Shown: positions 1-8,199 of the stretch, in pieces | Position numbering within the stretch: position 1 is the first letter of the stretch | How the letters are laid out: each line of letters begins with the position of its first letter | NCBI GenBank assembly: GCA_963783235.1 | Contig: CAWAMN010000002.1 | Location: forward strand, 1,116,001-1,180,000 | Source of the DNA: Thiohalomonas sp963783235 | GTDB taxonomy: Bacteria > Pseudomonadota > Gammaproteobacteria > Thiohalomonadales > Thiohalomonadaceae | Direction of reading: 5' to 3' | Length of the DNA: 64,000 bases | Program-made: the position numbers and the translations under genes | The notes under the pieces: model-generated | Told to the model about the DNA's origin: nothing | Seen by the model: only the letters and a program-made list of their open reading frames with translations | Database searches by the model: none

Positions 1-1591
1 GATTGGGATTCTCCGCCGGGAACCGGGCCAGCCATTGCAGCTTATCCTGCACCTGCTTGCGCTCGGTCACATCCCGAATGATCGCGGTAATAAAGAGCCC
101 CTCCGGCGATCGGTGGGGGCTCAGGTTGATTTCAACCGGGACGGTACCGCCGTCTTTACGCCGGGCGATCAGCTCCCGCCCCGGACCCATGGCATGACGC
201 TCAGGGTGGTCGACGAACTCCCGCGCATACTGGTGGTGGATCCCCTGGCGCTCGCTCGGCACCAGCTCATGGACGATCATGCCGACGAATTCGCTTGTAC
301 GATAGCCAAAGAGCTCGGCGGCTCGCTGGTTGGCGACCACAATGCGACCCGCGTCATCGACAATCAAAATGGCATCGGCAGCGGTCTCCAGGATCTTCCG
401 AAAACGCGATTCACTGGCCCGCAGCGCATTCTCGGTCTGGCGGTGTTGGTCAATCTCGAGATTCAGCGCCTCGTTGCTGGCCACCAGGTCGCCGGCCTGG
501 CGGCGCAGGGCCGCCATGTACCACACCAGCAATAGAGTCAGGCTGATTCCCGCGCCCAGTACCAGCCAGCGACCGGTGGTGTTCGGCGGCGCGCTGTCCG
601 TTTTCCGGGGTGATGCAATCAGGGCCCAATTCCTGCCGCCGACACTCACCGTGCGGCTCAAGACCTGCGGGTTGCTGTCATCGGGCGGGGCAGCCCCGGG
701 CTGGGCTGAGTAGGGCCTGTAGAGACTCCCGGCAGAGGCCGCATCGACCAGCCACAAGTCGATGGATTCCGTCACGGTACCGGAGAGGGCGCGGGCCATA
801 AGCTTATCCAGCCGGAAACCGGCCAGGATGAAACCTCTCAGCCTTTCCCTGCGCTCCACGGACGTGGGAGGCACTCCGCCGAACTCGAAAATGGGTACGA
901 GGGCGGCTACGTGATAACCGGGCCACTCCGGCCCCCATTGGGGCAATTTCCCGGTGAAGGCGAAGCTGCCCGTCCGCAGCGTCTGTTCCATCGCCGCCCC
1001 ATAGGCCGACTCGGAACCGATGTCGAAGCCGGCGTCGGGCATATGGCGGCTGTATGAGGCGAGATAAATCAGGGGGAAGCGGTCGCGATCAGTGGCCGCC
1101 GGGACCAGGTGTCCCTTCGCGTTGCGCTCGCTCGCAATCAGCGAAGTTCCGAGCGGCCCGATTTCATCGCTGGGACGACCGGCCTTCACGCGAGGTACCC
1201 AGGCAAGGGTCTGAACCACGGGATGCTGCGCCAGGATACGTTCCGAATAGCTGCGCAACGGTCGGCTGTCCGGGGTGACCGCAACGAAGGCGGCCACGTC
1301 CCGCAAGGCATCGATCCCCTGCTGCAACTCTCGGCGAATGGCCGTTTCCCGCTCCTGAAGGGCGTTTTTGAAGGCGACCTGATTCTTCTCCAGCGCCCCC
1401 TGTTGTTCCCAGGTGCTGAAGGCGAAGAACGCAATCAGAGAAAGGAGAATGCCCGCCAGCAGGGCAGAGAAAAGGGGAAGGAGGGTGCTCGCCGAAGCGA
1501 TGAGACCGAACTCAGGCTCCGTTGCCCGCGCCTCTTCAGAACGGGAAACGGAAGCTCCATCCCGGGAGGATTTCACGTCGGTTCGTCCCAT
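1..1591 (-). CDS. CHASE-PAS transmembrane sensor protein (C-terminus off the window)
   Basis: A reverse-strand frame stays open from an ATG at 1591 to the window edge, giving about 530 residues of a longer protein. Order seen: a hydrophobic segment near residues 32-53, an extracytoplasmic region with CHASE-like features (a run such as LRDVAAFVAVTP, then AQHPVVQTLAWVPRV), a second membrane segment near residues 330-350, a short coiled linker, and a PAS domain starting near ALRASESRFRKILETAADAI and ending with IIRDVTERK. CHASE domains sense small extracellular ligands in kinases and cyclic-di-GMP enzymes. The output domain (histidine kinase, GGDEF or EAL) lies outside the window, so the exact class is unknown. 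No clear ribosome binding site is visible at the chosen ATG, so the start is approximate. Confidence 0.8.
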   Translation of the reverse strand, partial: MGRTDVKSSRDGASVSRSEEARATEPEFGLIASASTLLPLFSALLAGILLSLIAFFAFSTWEQQGALEKNQVAFKNALQERETAIRRELQQGIDALRDVAAFVAVTPDSRPLRSYSERILAQHPVVQTLAWVPRVKAGRPSDEIGPLGTSLIASERNAKGHLVPAATDRDRFPLIYLASYSRHMPDAGFDIGSESAYGAAMEQTLRTGSFAFTGKLPQWGPEWPGYHVAALVPIFEFGGVPPTSVERRERLRGFILAGFRLDKLMARALSGTVTESIDLWLVDAASAGSLYRPYSAQPGAAPPDDSNPQVLSRTVSVGGRNWALIASPRKTDSAPPNTTGRWLVLGAGISLTLLLVWYMAALRRQAGDLVASNEALNLEIDQHRQTENALRASESRFRKILETAADAILIVDDAGRIVVANQRAAELFGYRTSEFVGMIVHELVPSERQGIHHQYAREFVDHPERHAMGPGRELIARRKDGGTVPVEINLSPHRSPEGLFITAIIRDVTERKQVQDKLQWLARFPAENPN

Positions 1592-1682
1592 AGTGTCCGA
1601 AAGCGGCCCCAAAAGCGCGCCGCCATTGTCCGGCGGTTACCTTTAATCGGAGAGTCAAGAATCCCGAGTTCCTCCCCGCAAG

Positions 1683-1931
1683 TCAACCGACGGTCACCCG
1701 CAGCCATTCGCCGATTCGTTCAATACCGCCGACTTCCTTGAGAACCAGCCCGACTAAAAGCAGGATCAGGAGAATCACGAGTAACCGTCCCCAGCGTCGG
1801 CGCTCCGGGCGGAACAGGCGTCTGTTCCGCCAACGGTCCTCAGCCTTGTTCAGGTCTTCAAGCATGCGGTTGCAACTACTCTGAGTAAGGGATTCAGGAT
1901 TACGCAAAATAAGTGACAGGTCAAACAACAC
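1683..1931 (-). CDS. small single-pass membrane protein, unknown function
   Basis: An 82-residue frame with a charged, tryptophan/arginine-rich N-terminal half and one very hydrophobic stretch (LLVILLILLLVGLVL) near residues 49-63, followed by a short polar tail. I do not recognise a family. It lies between the sensor gene and rep and is transcribed away from rep. The good membrane helix and the absence of a competing frame on the other strand favour a real gene, but there is no homology argument. Confidence 0.45.
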   Translation of the reverse strand: MLFDLSLILRNPESLTQSSCNRMLEDLNKAEDRWRNRRLFRPERRRWGRLLVILLILLLVGLVLKEVGGIERIGEWLRVTVG

Positions 1932-1981
1932 GAGTGCACGGCCTGTTAGAATGAGACCTTCCTTCCAGTCTTTGTCGTGTC

Positions 1982-3994
1982 GTGCCTAACCTTAACCCGA
2001 GCCAAAGCGAAGCCGTACGCTACATCGAGGGGCCTTTGTTGGTTCTGGCCGGCGCGGGCAGCGGCAAAACCCGGGTCATTACCCGGAAGATCGCCTATCT
2101 CATAAAGGAGTGCGGCCTGTCGCCGCGCCACATCGCGGCGGTGACCTTCACCAACAAGGCCGCGCGTGAAATGAAGGAGCGCGTGGGACAGTTACTGGTC
2201 GGCCGCGAAAATCACGGCCTTCGGGTCTCCACCTTCCATACCCTGGGGCTGGATATCATCCGCCGCGAGCTGAAACACCTGGATTACAAGCCGGGTTTTT
2301 CCATTTTCGACGCCCAGGACAGCGCAGGGCTGATCCGCGAACTGCTGCGACGCGAGGGCGGAACCGACGGCCTGGAGCAGGAGATCCAGCGGCGCATTTC
2401 CGACTGGAAAAACGCCTTCATCACGCCGGAGCAGGCCGTCAGCCGCGCCGACGACACCGCCTCCTTTGCCGCCTGCCGGATCTATGCGGAATACAACCGT
2501 CACCTGAAGGCCTACAACGCCGTCGACTTTGACGACCTCATTATGCTGCCGGTGCTGCTGTTCGAGGCGGAGCCGGAGGTACTGGAGAGCTGGCAGAACC
2601 GCATCCGCTACCTGCTGGTGGATGAATACCAGGACACCAACATCACCCAATACCGGCTGGTGCAGCTGCTGGTGGGTCTGCGCGGGGCGCTGACGGTGGT
2701 GGGCGATGATGACCAGTCCATCTACGCCTGGCGCGGCGCCCGCCCCGAGAACCTGGTCGAGCTCGGAAAGGATTTCCCGGGACTGAAGGTCATCAAGCTG
2801 GAGCAGAACTATCGCTCCATGGGATGCATCCTGAAGGCGGCCAACCGACTCATCGCCAACAATCCACACGTTTTGGAGAAACGGCTTTGGAGCGAAATGG
2901 GTTACGGGGAACCCATCCGCGTCGTGAGAGCGCGTGATGAAGAGGACGAGGCGGTGAAGGTGGTCTCCTCCCTGATGCATCACCGCTTCCAGAACCGCAC
3001 CGATTTCGGTGATTACGCCATTCTCTACCGGGGCAACCACCAGTCCCGACTATTCGAAAAGGCCCTGCGCGAGCAGCGCATCCCCTATCAGCTCTCCGGC
3101 GGGACTTCCTTCTTTTCGTACAGCGAGGTGAAGGATGTGCTCGCCTATCTGCGACTTCTGATCAATCCGGATGACGATACCGCCTTTTTGCGGGTGGTTA
3201 ATACACCCCGACGCGAGATCGGCCCCACCACCCTGGAAAAGCTGGGCGGCTACGCCTCACAAAGGGGTATCGGCCTGTTCTCGGCCAGTTTCGAGCTGGG
3301 CCTGACGCAGGTCCTCAAGCAGCGCCAGCTGGATCGCCTGCGGGCCTTCACCGACTGGATGGTCGATATCGGCGACCGGTCCCGGCGCGGCGATGCGTTG
3401 GCGGCCACCCGCGACCTGGTGCGCGAAATTGGCTACGAGAGCTGGCTACGGGATACCTGCCCGAGCCTGAAACAGGCCGAGCGCAAAATGAAGAACGTCG
3501 AGGAGTTGATCGGCTGGATCGGGCGCATGGCCGAAAAGGAGGAGGGCGAACCCGACCTCGGGGAACTGGTCGCCAAACTCACACTCATGGACATCCTCGA
3601 GCGCAACGAAGAGGAGGACGCCCGCGACCGCGTAAGACTCATGACCCTGCATGCCGCCAAGGGGCTCGAGTTTCCCAACGTCTTCCTGGTGGGCATGGAG
3701 GAGGAATTGCTTCCTCATCGCACCAGCATCGAGGAGGACTCCATTGAGGAGGAGCGGCGTTTGGCTTACGTGGGTATCACCCGTGCCCAGCGCGTCCTGA
3801 CCCTCACCCTGGCCAACCGTCGCCGGCGCGGCGGCGAGGTGGTTCGCTGCGAACCCAGTCGTTTCATTGCCGAGTTGCCCCAAGAGGATTTGAAGTGGGA
3901 AGGGGCCGGAATCGAGGCACCGGCCGAAGAGAAGCAGGAGCGCGGCAAGGCTCACCTCGCCGCACTTCGGGGCATGCTGGGCACGGAGGGCTGA
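1982..3994 (+). CDS. rep: ATP-dependent DNA helicase Rep (UvrD/Rep superfamily 1)
   Basis: A 670-residue SF1A 3-prime to 5-prime helicase, the usual length for Rep. The N-terminus PNLNPSQSEAVRYIEGPLLV carries the Q motif, followed by Walker A GAGSGKT, motif Ia TFTNKAAREMKERV, the Walker B box LLVDEYQDTN, motif III GDDDQSIYAWRGA, motif IV EQNYRS, motif V MTLHAAKGLEF and motif VI YVGITRAQR. Rep helps forks pass protein roadblocks and restart. The start is a GTG at 1982; the protein begins just before the Q motif, so little can be missing. It stands alone, diverging from the small membrane protein upstream. Confidence 0.96.
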   Translation: MPNLNPSQSEAVRYIEGPLLVLAGAGSGKTRVITRKIAYLIKECGLSPRHIAAVTFTNKAAREMKERVGQLLVGRENHGLRVSTFHTLGLDIIRRELKHLDYKPGFSIFDAQDSAGLIRELLRREGGTDGLEQEIQRRISDWKNAFITPEQAVSRADDTASFAACRIYAEYNRHLKAYNAVDFDDLIMLPVLLFEAEPEVLESWQNRIRYLLVDEYQDTNITQYRLVQLLVGLRGALTVVGDDDQSIYAWRGARPENLVELGKDFPGLKVIKLEQNYRSMGCILKAANRLIANNPHVLEKRLWSEMGYGEPIRVVRARDEEDEAVKVVSSLMHHRFQNRTDFGDYAILYRGNHQSRLFEKALREQRIPYQLSGGTSFFSYSEVKDVLAYLRLLINPDDDTAFLRVVNTPRREIGPTTLEKLGGYASQRGIGLFSASFELGLTQVLKQRQLDRLRAFTDWMVDIGDRSRRGDALAATRDLVREIGYESWLRDTCPSLKQAERKMKNVEELIGWIGRMAEKEEGEPDLGELVAKLTLMDILERNEEEDARDRVRLMTLHAAKGLEFPNVFLVGMEEELLPHRTSIEEDSIEEERRLAYVGITRAQRVLTLTLANRRRRGGEVVRCEPSRFIAELPQEDLKWEGAGIEAPAEEKQERGKAHLAALRGMLGTEG

Positions 3995-4136
3995 TCCGCT
4001 TCACCCCGACAAGCCTTTTTCACCGGCCGGGGGGACAGTACAAGGTCCGCCCTGGGGGGTTGGACCAATGGAGAATCGCGACGGGACGCCCTCTCTCCCG
4101 AAGCGCCGTCGCCACCGTAACGGTCACTTTCCAGCC

Positions 4137-4274
4137 GGCTGTTGAAAAAGGGTTTTGTCCCTTCTCCCTCAGGGAGAAGGCTAGGATGAGGGGATCAAAA
4201 ATCAGGCAGTTATCATGCATTGCCCCCCCTCACCCCGACCCTCTCCCGCTGGAGAGGGAGTTTTTCAACAGGCC
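4137..4274. mobile_element. MITE-like palindromic element
   Basis: About 138 bp bounded by imperfect terminal inverted repeats: GGCTGTTGAAAAA at 4137-4149 and its complement TTTTTCAACAGGCC at 4261-4274. Inside lie matching arms built around CTCCCTCAGGGAG and CTCTCCCGCTGGAGAG, so the whole unit could fold into a long hairpin. It has no coding frame. Its right end abuts the stop codon of the neighbouring membrane-protein gene. This is the architecture of miniature inverted-repeat elements or extended REP-like palindromes; no target duplication was confirmed. Confidence 0.6.
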
Positions 4275-5100
4275 CTAGGCCCGGTGCAATTCCGGGCCGT
4301 TGGCATCTTGACTGACGATATCTCTGTAGGCGTGCCAAGTGGCGTGCCCCAGCCAGGGCAAGGCAACCGCCAGGCCGATATAGCCAAGTAACAGACCGGC
4401 GGCGAAGATAACGCCGATCAACAGTGCCCACCAGAGCATCGGACCGGTGTTTCGGACCACGGCATTCCAGCTCGTCACCAGTGCCGAGATGAAATCCAGG
4501 TCCGGCTCTTCCATCAGCAGCGGGATAGAGACGGCCGAGAAGAAGAAGGCGACGAGTCCGGCCACCAACCCCGTCAGGAAGAATGCGATGACGAGGGGCA
4601 CCGAAAGGGCGGTGATGTAGTCACCGATGCCGCCCTGACCAAAAGCCATTCCCAACTCGGCTTTGCTCTCCGCCAGAAAAAGCCGTGCTCCACATGCCCA
4701 CCATGAACCAGGAGAGCAGGACCAGCAGCAAAACCACGCCAATGCCCAGAAAGCCGCCCGGGTTCGTGTTCCAGGCCCTGAAGGCATCGATAAAACCGGT
4801 GGGTCGGCCCTGCTCCAGGCGCTGGCTCAGACGATAGAATCCCACCGCAAAGACCGGTGCGAGCAGCGTGAAACCGGCGGTGAGCTGGAGCCCTATGTGA
4901 TACCACTCGGTGCTCAGGGCAAAGGCAATGATCACCGCATAGAGGGCAACCACCGCCAATCCGTAGCCGATGCTGGCAACCGGGTTCCGTTTCAGATCAC
5001 TCCAACCGGCGCGCAGCCACAGAACGGGAGCACCGGTTCCGATGGGGTTGATGGAGGGCAAGGAAAAGGGCGAAACATGATGAATTGCCGGGCGGGGCAT
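4275..5100 (-). pseudogene. DUF2189-family integral membrane protein, one frameshift
   Basis: Two overlapping reverse frames together make one multi-pass membrane protein of about 275 residues resembling the DUF2189 family. The N-terminal part starts at ATG 5100, preceded by an AGGAGG ribosome site, and runs with hydrophobic helices to about 4680. The C-terminal part continues in another frame to 4275. The switch coincides with a run of five T on the coding strand; removing one T joins ...STAFLAESKAELG... in frame. This is either a real inactivating indel or a homopolymer sequencing error. The fragments otherwise look fully conserved, which favours a recent event or an error. Confidence 0.7.
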
Positions 5101-5181
5101 GGACGACCTCCTGCCGGGATTGAGGGATATTGACAAGATTAGGCAAGGCTGCGGCGCTGACAAGTGAGCGGCTCCGCCAAC

Positions 5182-5208
5182 AAAAAAGGGGCGCCCGAAG
5201 GCGCCCCC
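5182..5208 (-). terminator. rho-independent terminator of the cytochrome c5 gene
   Basis: The stem GGGGCGCC / GGCGCCCC closes a CGAA loop and is followed on the reverse strand by six T residues. It lies about 25 bp past the cytochrome stop codon. Four T residues on the other side mean it could also work forwards. Confidence 0.8.
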
Positions 5209-5232
5209 TTTTCAATCGCGGGAGAAACGCGA

Positions 5233-5718
5233 TTACTTCGACTTGGAGACCATGTACTCCACGGCGTTCTTCAGCTCCGCGTCCGAACAGGTGCCGCAGG
5301 TTCCACGCGGCGGCATGACGCCGGTTTCACCGTTGAAGCCGTTAATCGCGTGTTTGACCAGCGTATCCAGGCCTTTCTCGATGCGAGGGCCCCAAGCGGC
5401 CGGGTCGCCTACCTTCGGTGCACCGGCTATACCCGCGGTGTGACAGGCGGTACAGGCACTGTTGAAGACCGCTTCGCCGCCACGCGTCTCGCCGCCGCCG
5501 GCACTGGCCGCGGCCTTTTTCGGGGCCGGAGGCTGGATCGGGTCGCCCGTATTGAGCTTGGCCACCGGCTCGATGCGGCTGGCGATGGCCTTATCGCTCA
5601 TGTCCGCGTTGTGCGGATTGAGTACCGGGCCCATGCCTTTGGCCACCAGGAGGACCAAGACACCGACCACTACCAAAAGCATAATGCTGAAACCGAAATG
5701 CGTGTTTGTCCGGCTCAC
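5233..5718 (-). CDS. cytochrome c5-like monohaem protein
   Basis: A 161-residue membrane-anchored periplasmic c-type cytochrome. An N-terminal hydrophobic helix (IMLLVVVGVLVLLVAKGM, residues 12-29) is followed by a linker rich in Ala, Pro and Gly, then a haem site CTACH near residue 94. A Met ligand is expected around VMPPRG, next to the CGTC pair (GTCGTCSDAELKNAV) typical of cytochrome c5. It is a single-gene unit closed by a strong terminator and divergent from the dihaem cytochrome gene at 6041. It is a likely electron carrier, but its partner cannot be told from sequence. Confidence 0.88.
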   Translation of the reverse strand: MSRTNTHFGFSIMLLVVVGVLVLLVAKGMGPVLNPHNADMSDKAIASRIEPVAKLNTGDPIQPPAPKKAAASAGGGETRGGEAVFNSACTACHTAGIAGAPKVGDPAAWGPRIEKGLDTLVKHAINGFNGETGVMPPRGTCGTCSDAELKNAVEYMVSKSK

Positions 5719-6040
5719 TACGTAATCCCCTCTCTCCGACGTTCTGGACGTGCTGTAATCAGGCTGCTGTTATCTTCACTCTCGGACCGCGCCGTACTGT
5801 GCGGCACGTCCCATAAGCCAAAGGCCAACCTCGAAAGCGATTACATCAGTATATCCTGAAACAGGATGTGCTTAGAAGTCATGGCGCTGACGCGCCCCGG
5901 ATCGGTGGTCATCAGCAACAAGAACCGGCGGGATTGCAGGCATCCGGGCACCACGAAGGACGGAACGCTTGATATGAATCATGGTCCCCGTCGAGAGAGA
6001 GCACTAAAGTCTTCGCCCGAACCGGCAACCATTCACGACC
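5719..6040. other. intergenic region between divergent cytochrome genes
   Basis: About 320 bp between divergent starts. It contains a short inverted repeat ATCCTG-AAA-CAGGAT at 5853-5867 with no T tract. No FNR-type palindrome and no convincing gene were found. Confidence 0.5.
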
Positions 6041-6730
6041 ATGACCTCCTCTTTTCGACAGTTCGGACTGGCGGCTGCCGTCCTGCTACTCGCACTTGGC
6101 GCCCACGCCGAGGATGGCGATAGCTACGAGCCGGATCTGCAAATCGGCGAAGAAATCAATGAGTTGTGCGCCGGCTGCCATGGCGAGTTTGCCCAGGGCA
6201 GCAAGGATGGCGAATACCCGCGACTGGCCGGGCAACCGGCCGGTTACATCGAGCGCCAGCTGCTGCTGTTCCGCGAGCGGAAACGGCCCAACATGCCCAT
6301 GCTGGAGTATGTCGATGAGCGCCAGATGCCCGACACCGATATCAAGGACGTCTCGGCGTTCATGGCCGCGATCTCGCTACCGACCACGCTGCCCCCCATC
6401 GACAAAGCCTCTTATGATCCGCTCAAACGGCTGTTGCTGGCGAAAAAGACCATCAACATCCCCCGGGCCGAAGGCGACAAAGCGGCGGGCCGGGAGATCT
6501 ATGACAAAGAGTGCGATTCCTGTCACGGCGACATGGGCGAAGGGGATGCCGAGGATAACGTCCCGATGCTCCGCGGCCAGTACACCAATTACCTGTGGCG
6601 CCAAGTCGAGAAGTATCGCGAAGGAATCCGGATCCACGACCCTGAGGACCCGGAATTCAGATTGCTGAGCCTGTTTACCGACAAGGAGATTCAGGACATA
6701 TTCGCCTGGCTGTCGGTGGCCGACGACTGA
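6041..6730 (+). CDS. dihaem cytochrome c (c4 type), exported
   Basis: A 229-residue protein with a Sec signal peptide (residues 1-23, ending near LGAHAED) and two cytochrome c domains with haem sites CAGCH (near residue 44) and CDSCH (near residue 160). Two domains around one linker is the cytochrome c4 layout, a periplasmic carrier feeding terminal oxidases or reductases. The first domain has the family run YPRLAGQPAGYIERQLLLF; the second has MLRGQYTNYLWRQVEKYREG. It sits 25 bp before menF in the same direction and may share its transcript. Confidence 0.9.
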   Translation: MTSSFRQFGLAAAVLLLALGAHAEDGDSYEPDLQIGEEINELCAGCHGEFAQGSKDGEYPRLAGQPAGYIERQLLLFRERKRPNMPMLEYVDERQMPDTDIKDVSAFMAAISLPTTLPPIDKASYDPLKRLLLAKKTINIPRAEGDKAAGREIYDKECDSCHGDMGEGDAEDNVPMLRGQYTNYLWRQVEKYREGIRIHDPEDPEFRLLSLFTDKEIQDIFAWLSVADD

Positions 6731-6755
6731 TCCCCTCAATGCACCGGAAACGCCC

Positions 6756-8138
6756 ATGTTAAGACCGGTTCACCTGGCCGAATCGCTCGTTCACCGTGCG
6801 CTTGAGGTCCTGGACAGCACCGCCGATGGCGGGGCAGGCCTGATCAGCGTCTCGGTGCCCGCATCCGGCCTGTCACTGCGCGGTCTTCCACCCCTCGAAC
6901 CGCCCTACCTGTTCTGGAGCTGCCCGGACAAGGGCGATTTAATGCTGGGCGTGGGGCTCGCCTATCAGAAGGAAGCCGCGGGGCCGCACCGCCTCGGAAA
7001 CCTGGCCCATGCCTGGCGCGGACTGCCCTGGGAAAACCTCGATCCGGACGAAACAGGGGGCGATCCAATGGCATTTTTGGGCTGCGCCTTCGATCCCGAC
7101 GACCCGATGAAGGGCATTTGGGCCGGTTTTCCAAATGCCGGTCTCCTGGTACCGACCGTTGCGATGCGACAGCACGGGGACGACACCGTCCTCACCTATA
7201 CCACCCGTGCCGATCAGTCCCGGCAGACGATAGCGGCCGAATGGGCCCGATTCACCCGCCGACTGGTGGATGCGATTGGCCTTGCCGTTCCTCCCGCCGG
7301 CAGCCGGACACGCCTAACACCGGTGGCGGTGACCCCCGAGGCGGGGCGATGGCGGCAGTTGGTCGCCCACGCCGTGGAAACGATCCATTCGGGCCAATTG
7401 GCGAAGGTGGTGCCCGCCCGCCGACTGCGAGTCTGTGCCGAACGTCGTCTCGACGCCCCGCGCTTGGCCCTCACCCTGGGCCATCTCTATCCTTCTTGCA
7501 CCGTTTTCGCCGTCCACCTGGGCGGACGCTGTCTCATCGGGGCCACACCGGAACGGCTGGTGGGCATCCAGGGCACCCGACTGACCAGCGAGGCGGTGGC
7601 GGGTACGGAACGGCGAGCCGCCAACGATCGCCACGACCGCGAACTCGGGGAGGCACTGCTGACCAGCGCCAAGACCCGGCATGAGCATGCCCTGGTGGCC
7701 GACGCCGTCCGCGAGGCGATTGCCCCCCTTTGTCACCGCTTCACCATGCGGGCCGTTCCCGAACTCATCAAGCTGCGCAATTTGCAACACCTGCGCACAC
7801 CGATTGGCGGTGATCTCCGCCCCGGCTTCACCCTGCTCGATGTGGCCGAACGCCTGCATCCGACTCCCGCCGTCGGCGGCGCGCCAAGGGCCGACGCCCT
7901 GCGCTGGCTCATTCGCCACAACCCGACCGAACGAGGCTGGTACACCGGAACCCTGGGCTGGATGACGCCGAGCGGCGAAGGCAAATTGGCGGTCACTCTG
8001 CGCTGCGCGCTGTTACAGGATGAATGCGCTGATCTGTTCGCCGGCGCGGGGATCGTCGCCGACTCCGACCCGCAGGCCGAACTGGAGGAGACCGAGCTTA
8101 AATTCGCCTCCATTCTCGAAGCGCTGGAGAACGCCTGA
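6756..8138 (+). CDS. menF: isochorismate synthase MenF
   Basis: A 460-residue chorismate-binding enzyme converting chorismate to isochorismate, the first committed step to menaquinone. The C-terminal half has the family motifs: TSEAVAGTERR (the AGT segment), ELIKLRNLQHLRTPI, a PTPAVGG loop, LAVTLRCALL and the Mg-binding end LFAGAGIVADSDPQAE. The N-terminal half is the variable beta-sandwich part. It is followed by menD with 61 bp between them. Position in a men cluster, not a siderophore cluster, supports MenF over EntC-type enzymes. Confidence 0.95.
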   Translation: MLRPVHLAESLVHRALEVLDSTADGGAGLISVSVPASGLSLRGLPPLEPPYLFWSCPDKGDLMLGVGLAYQKEAAGPHRLGNLAHAWRGLPWENLDPDETGGDPMAFLGCAFDPDDPMKGIWAGFPNAGLLVPTVAMRQHGDDTVLTYTTRADQSRQTIAAEWARFTRRLVDAIGLAVPPAGSRTRLTPVAVTPEAGRWRQLVAHAVETIHSGQLAKVVPARRLRVCAERRLDAPRLALTLGHLYPSCTVFAVHLGGRCLIGATPERLVGIQGTRLTSEAVAGTERRAANDRHDRELGEALLTSAKTRHEHALVADAVREAIAPLCHRFTMRAVPELIKLRNLQHLRTPIGGDLRPGFTLLDVAERLHPTPAVGGAPRADALRWLIRHNPTERGWYTGTLGWMTPSGEGKLAVTLRCALLQDECADLFAGAGIVADSDPQAELEETELKFASILEALENA

Positions 8139-8199
8139 GCCCGGGGCATCAAACGCCGGTCTTGTTGTCCCCTTCGCGGGGGGCCGGCACAATCACACC

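Noticed and set aside
5853..5867. Inverted repeat ATCCTG-AAA-CAGGAT as a terminator or FNR site
   Set aside because: The stem is only 6 bp with no T tract, and it does not match TTGAT-N4-ATCAA.
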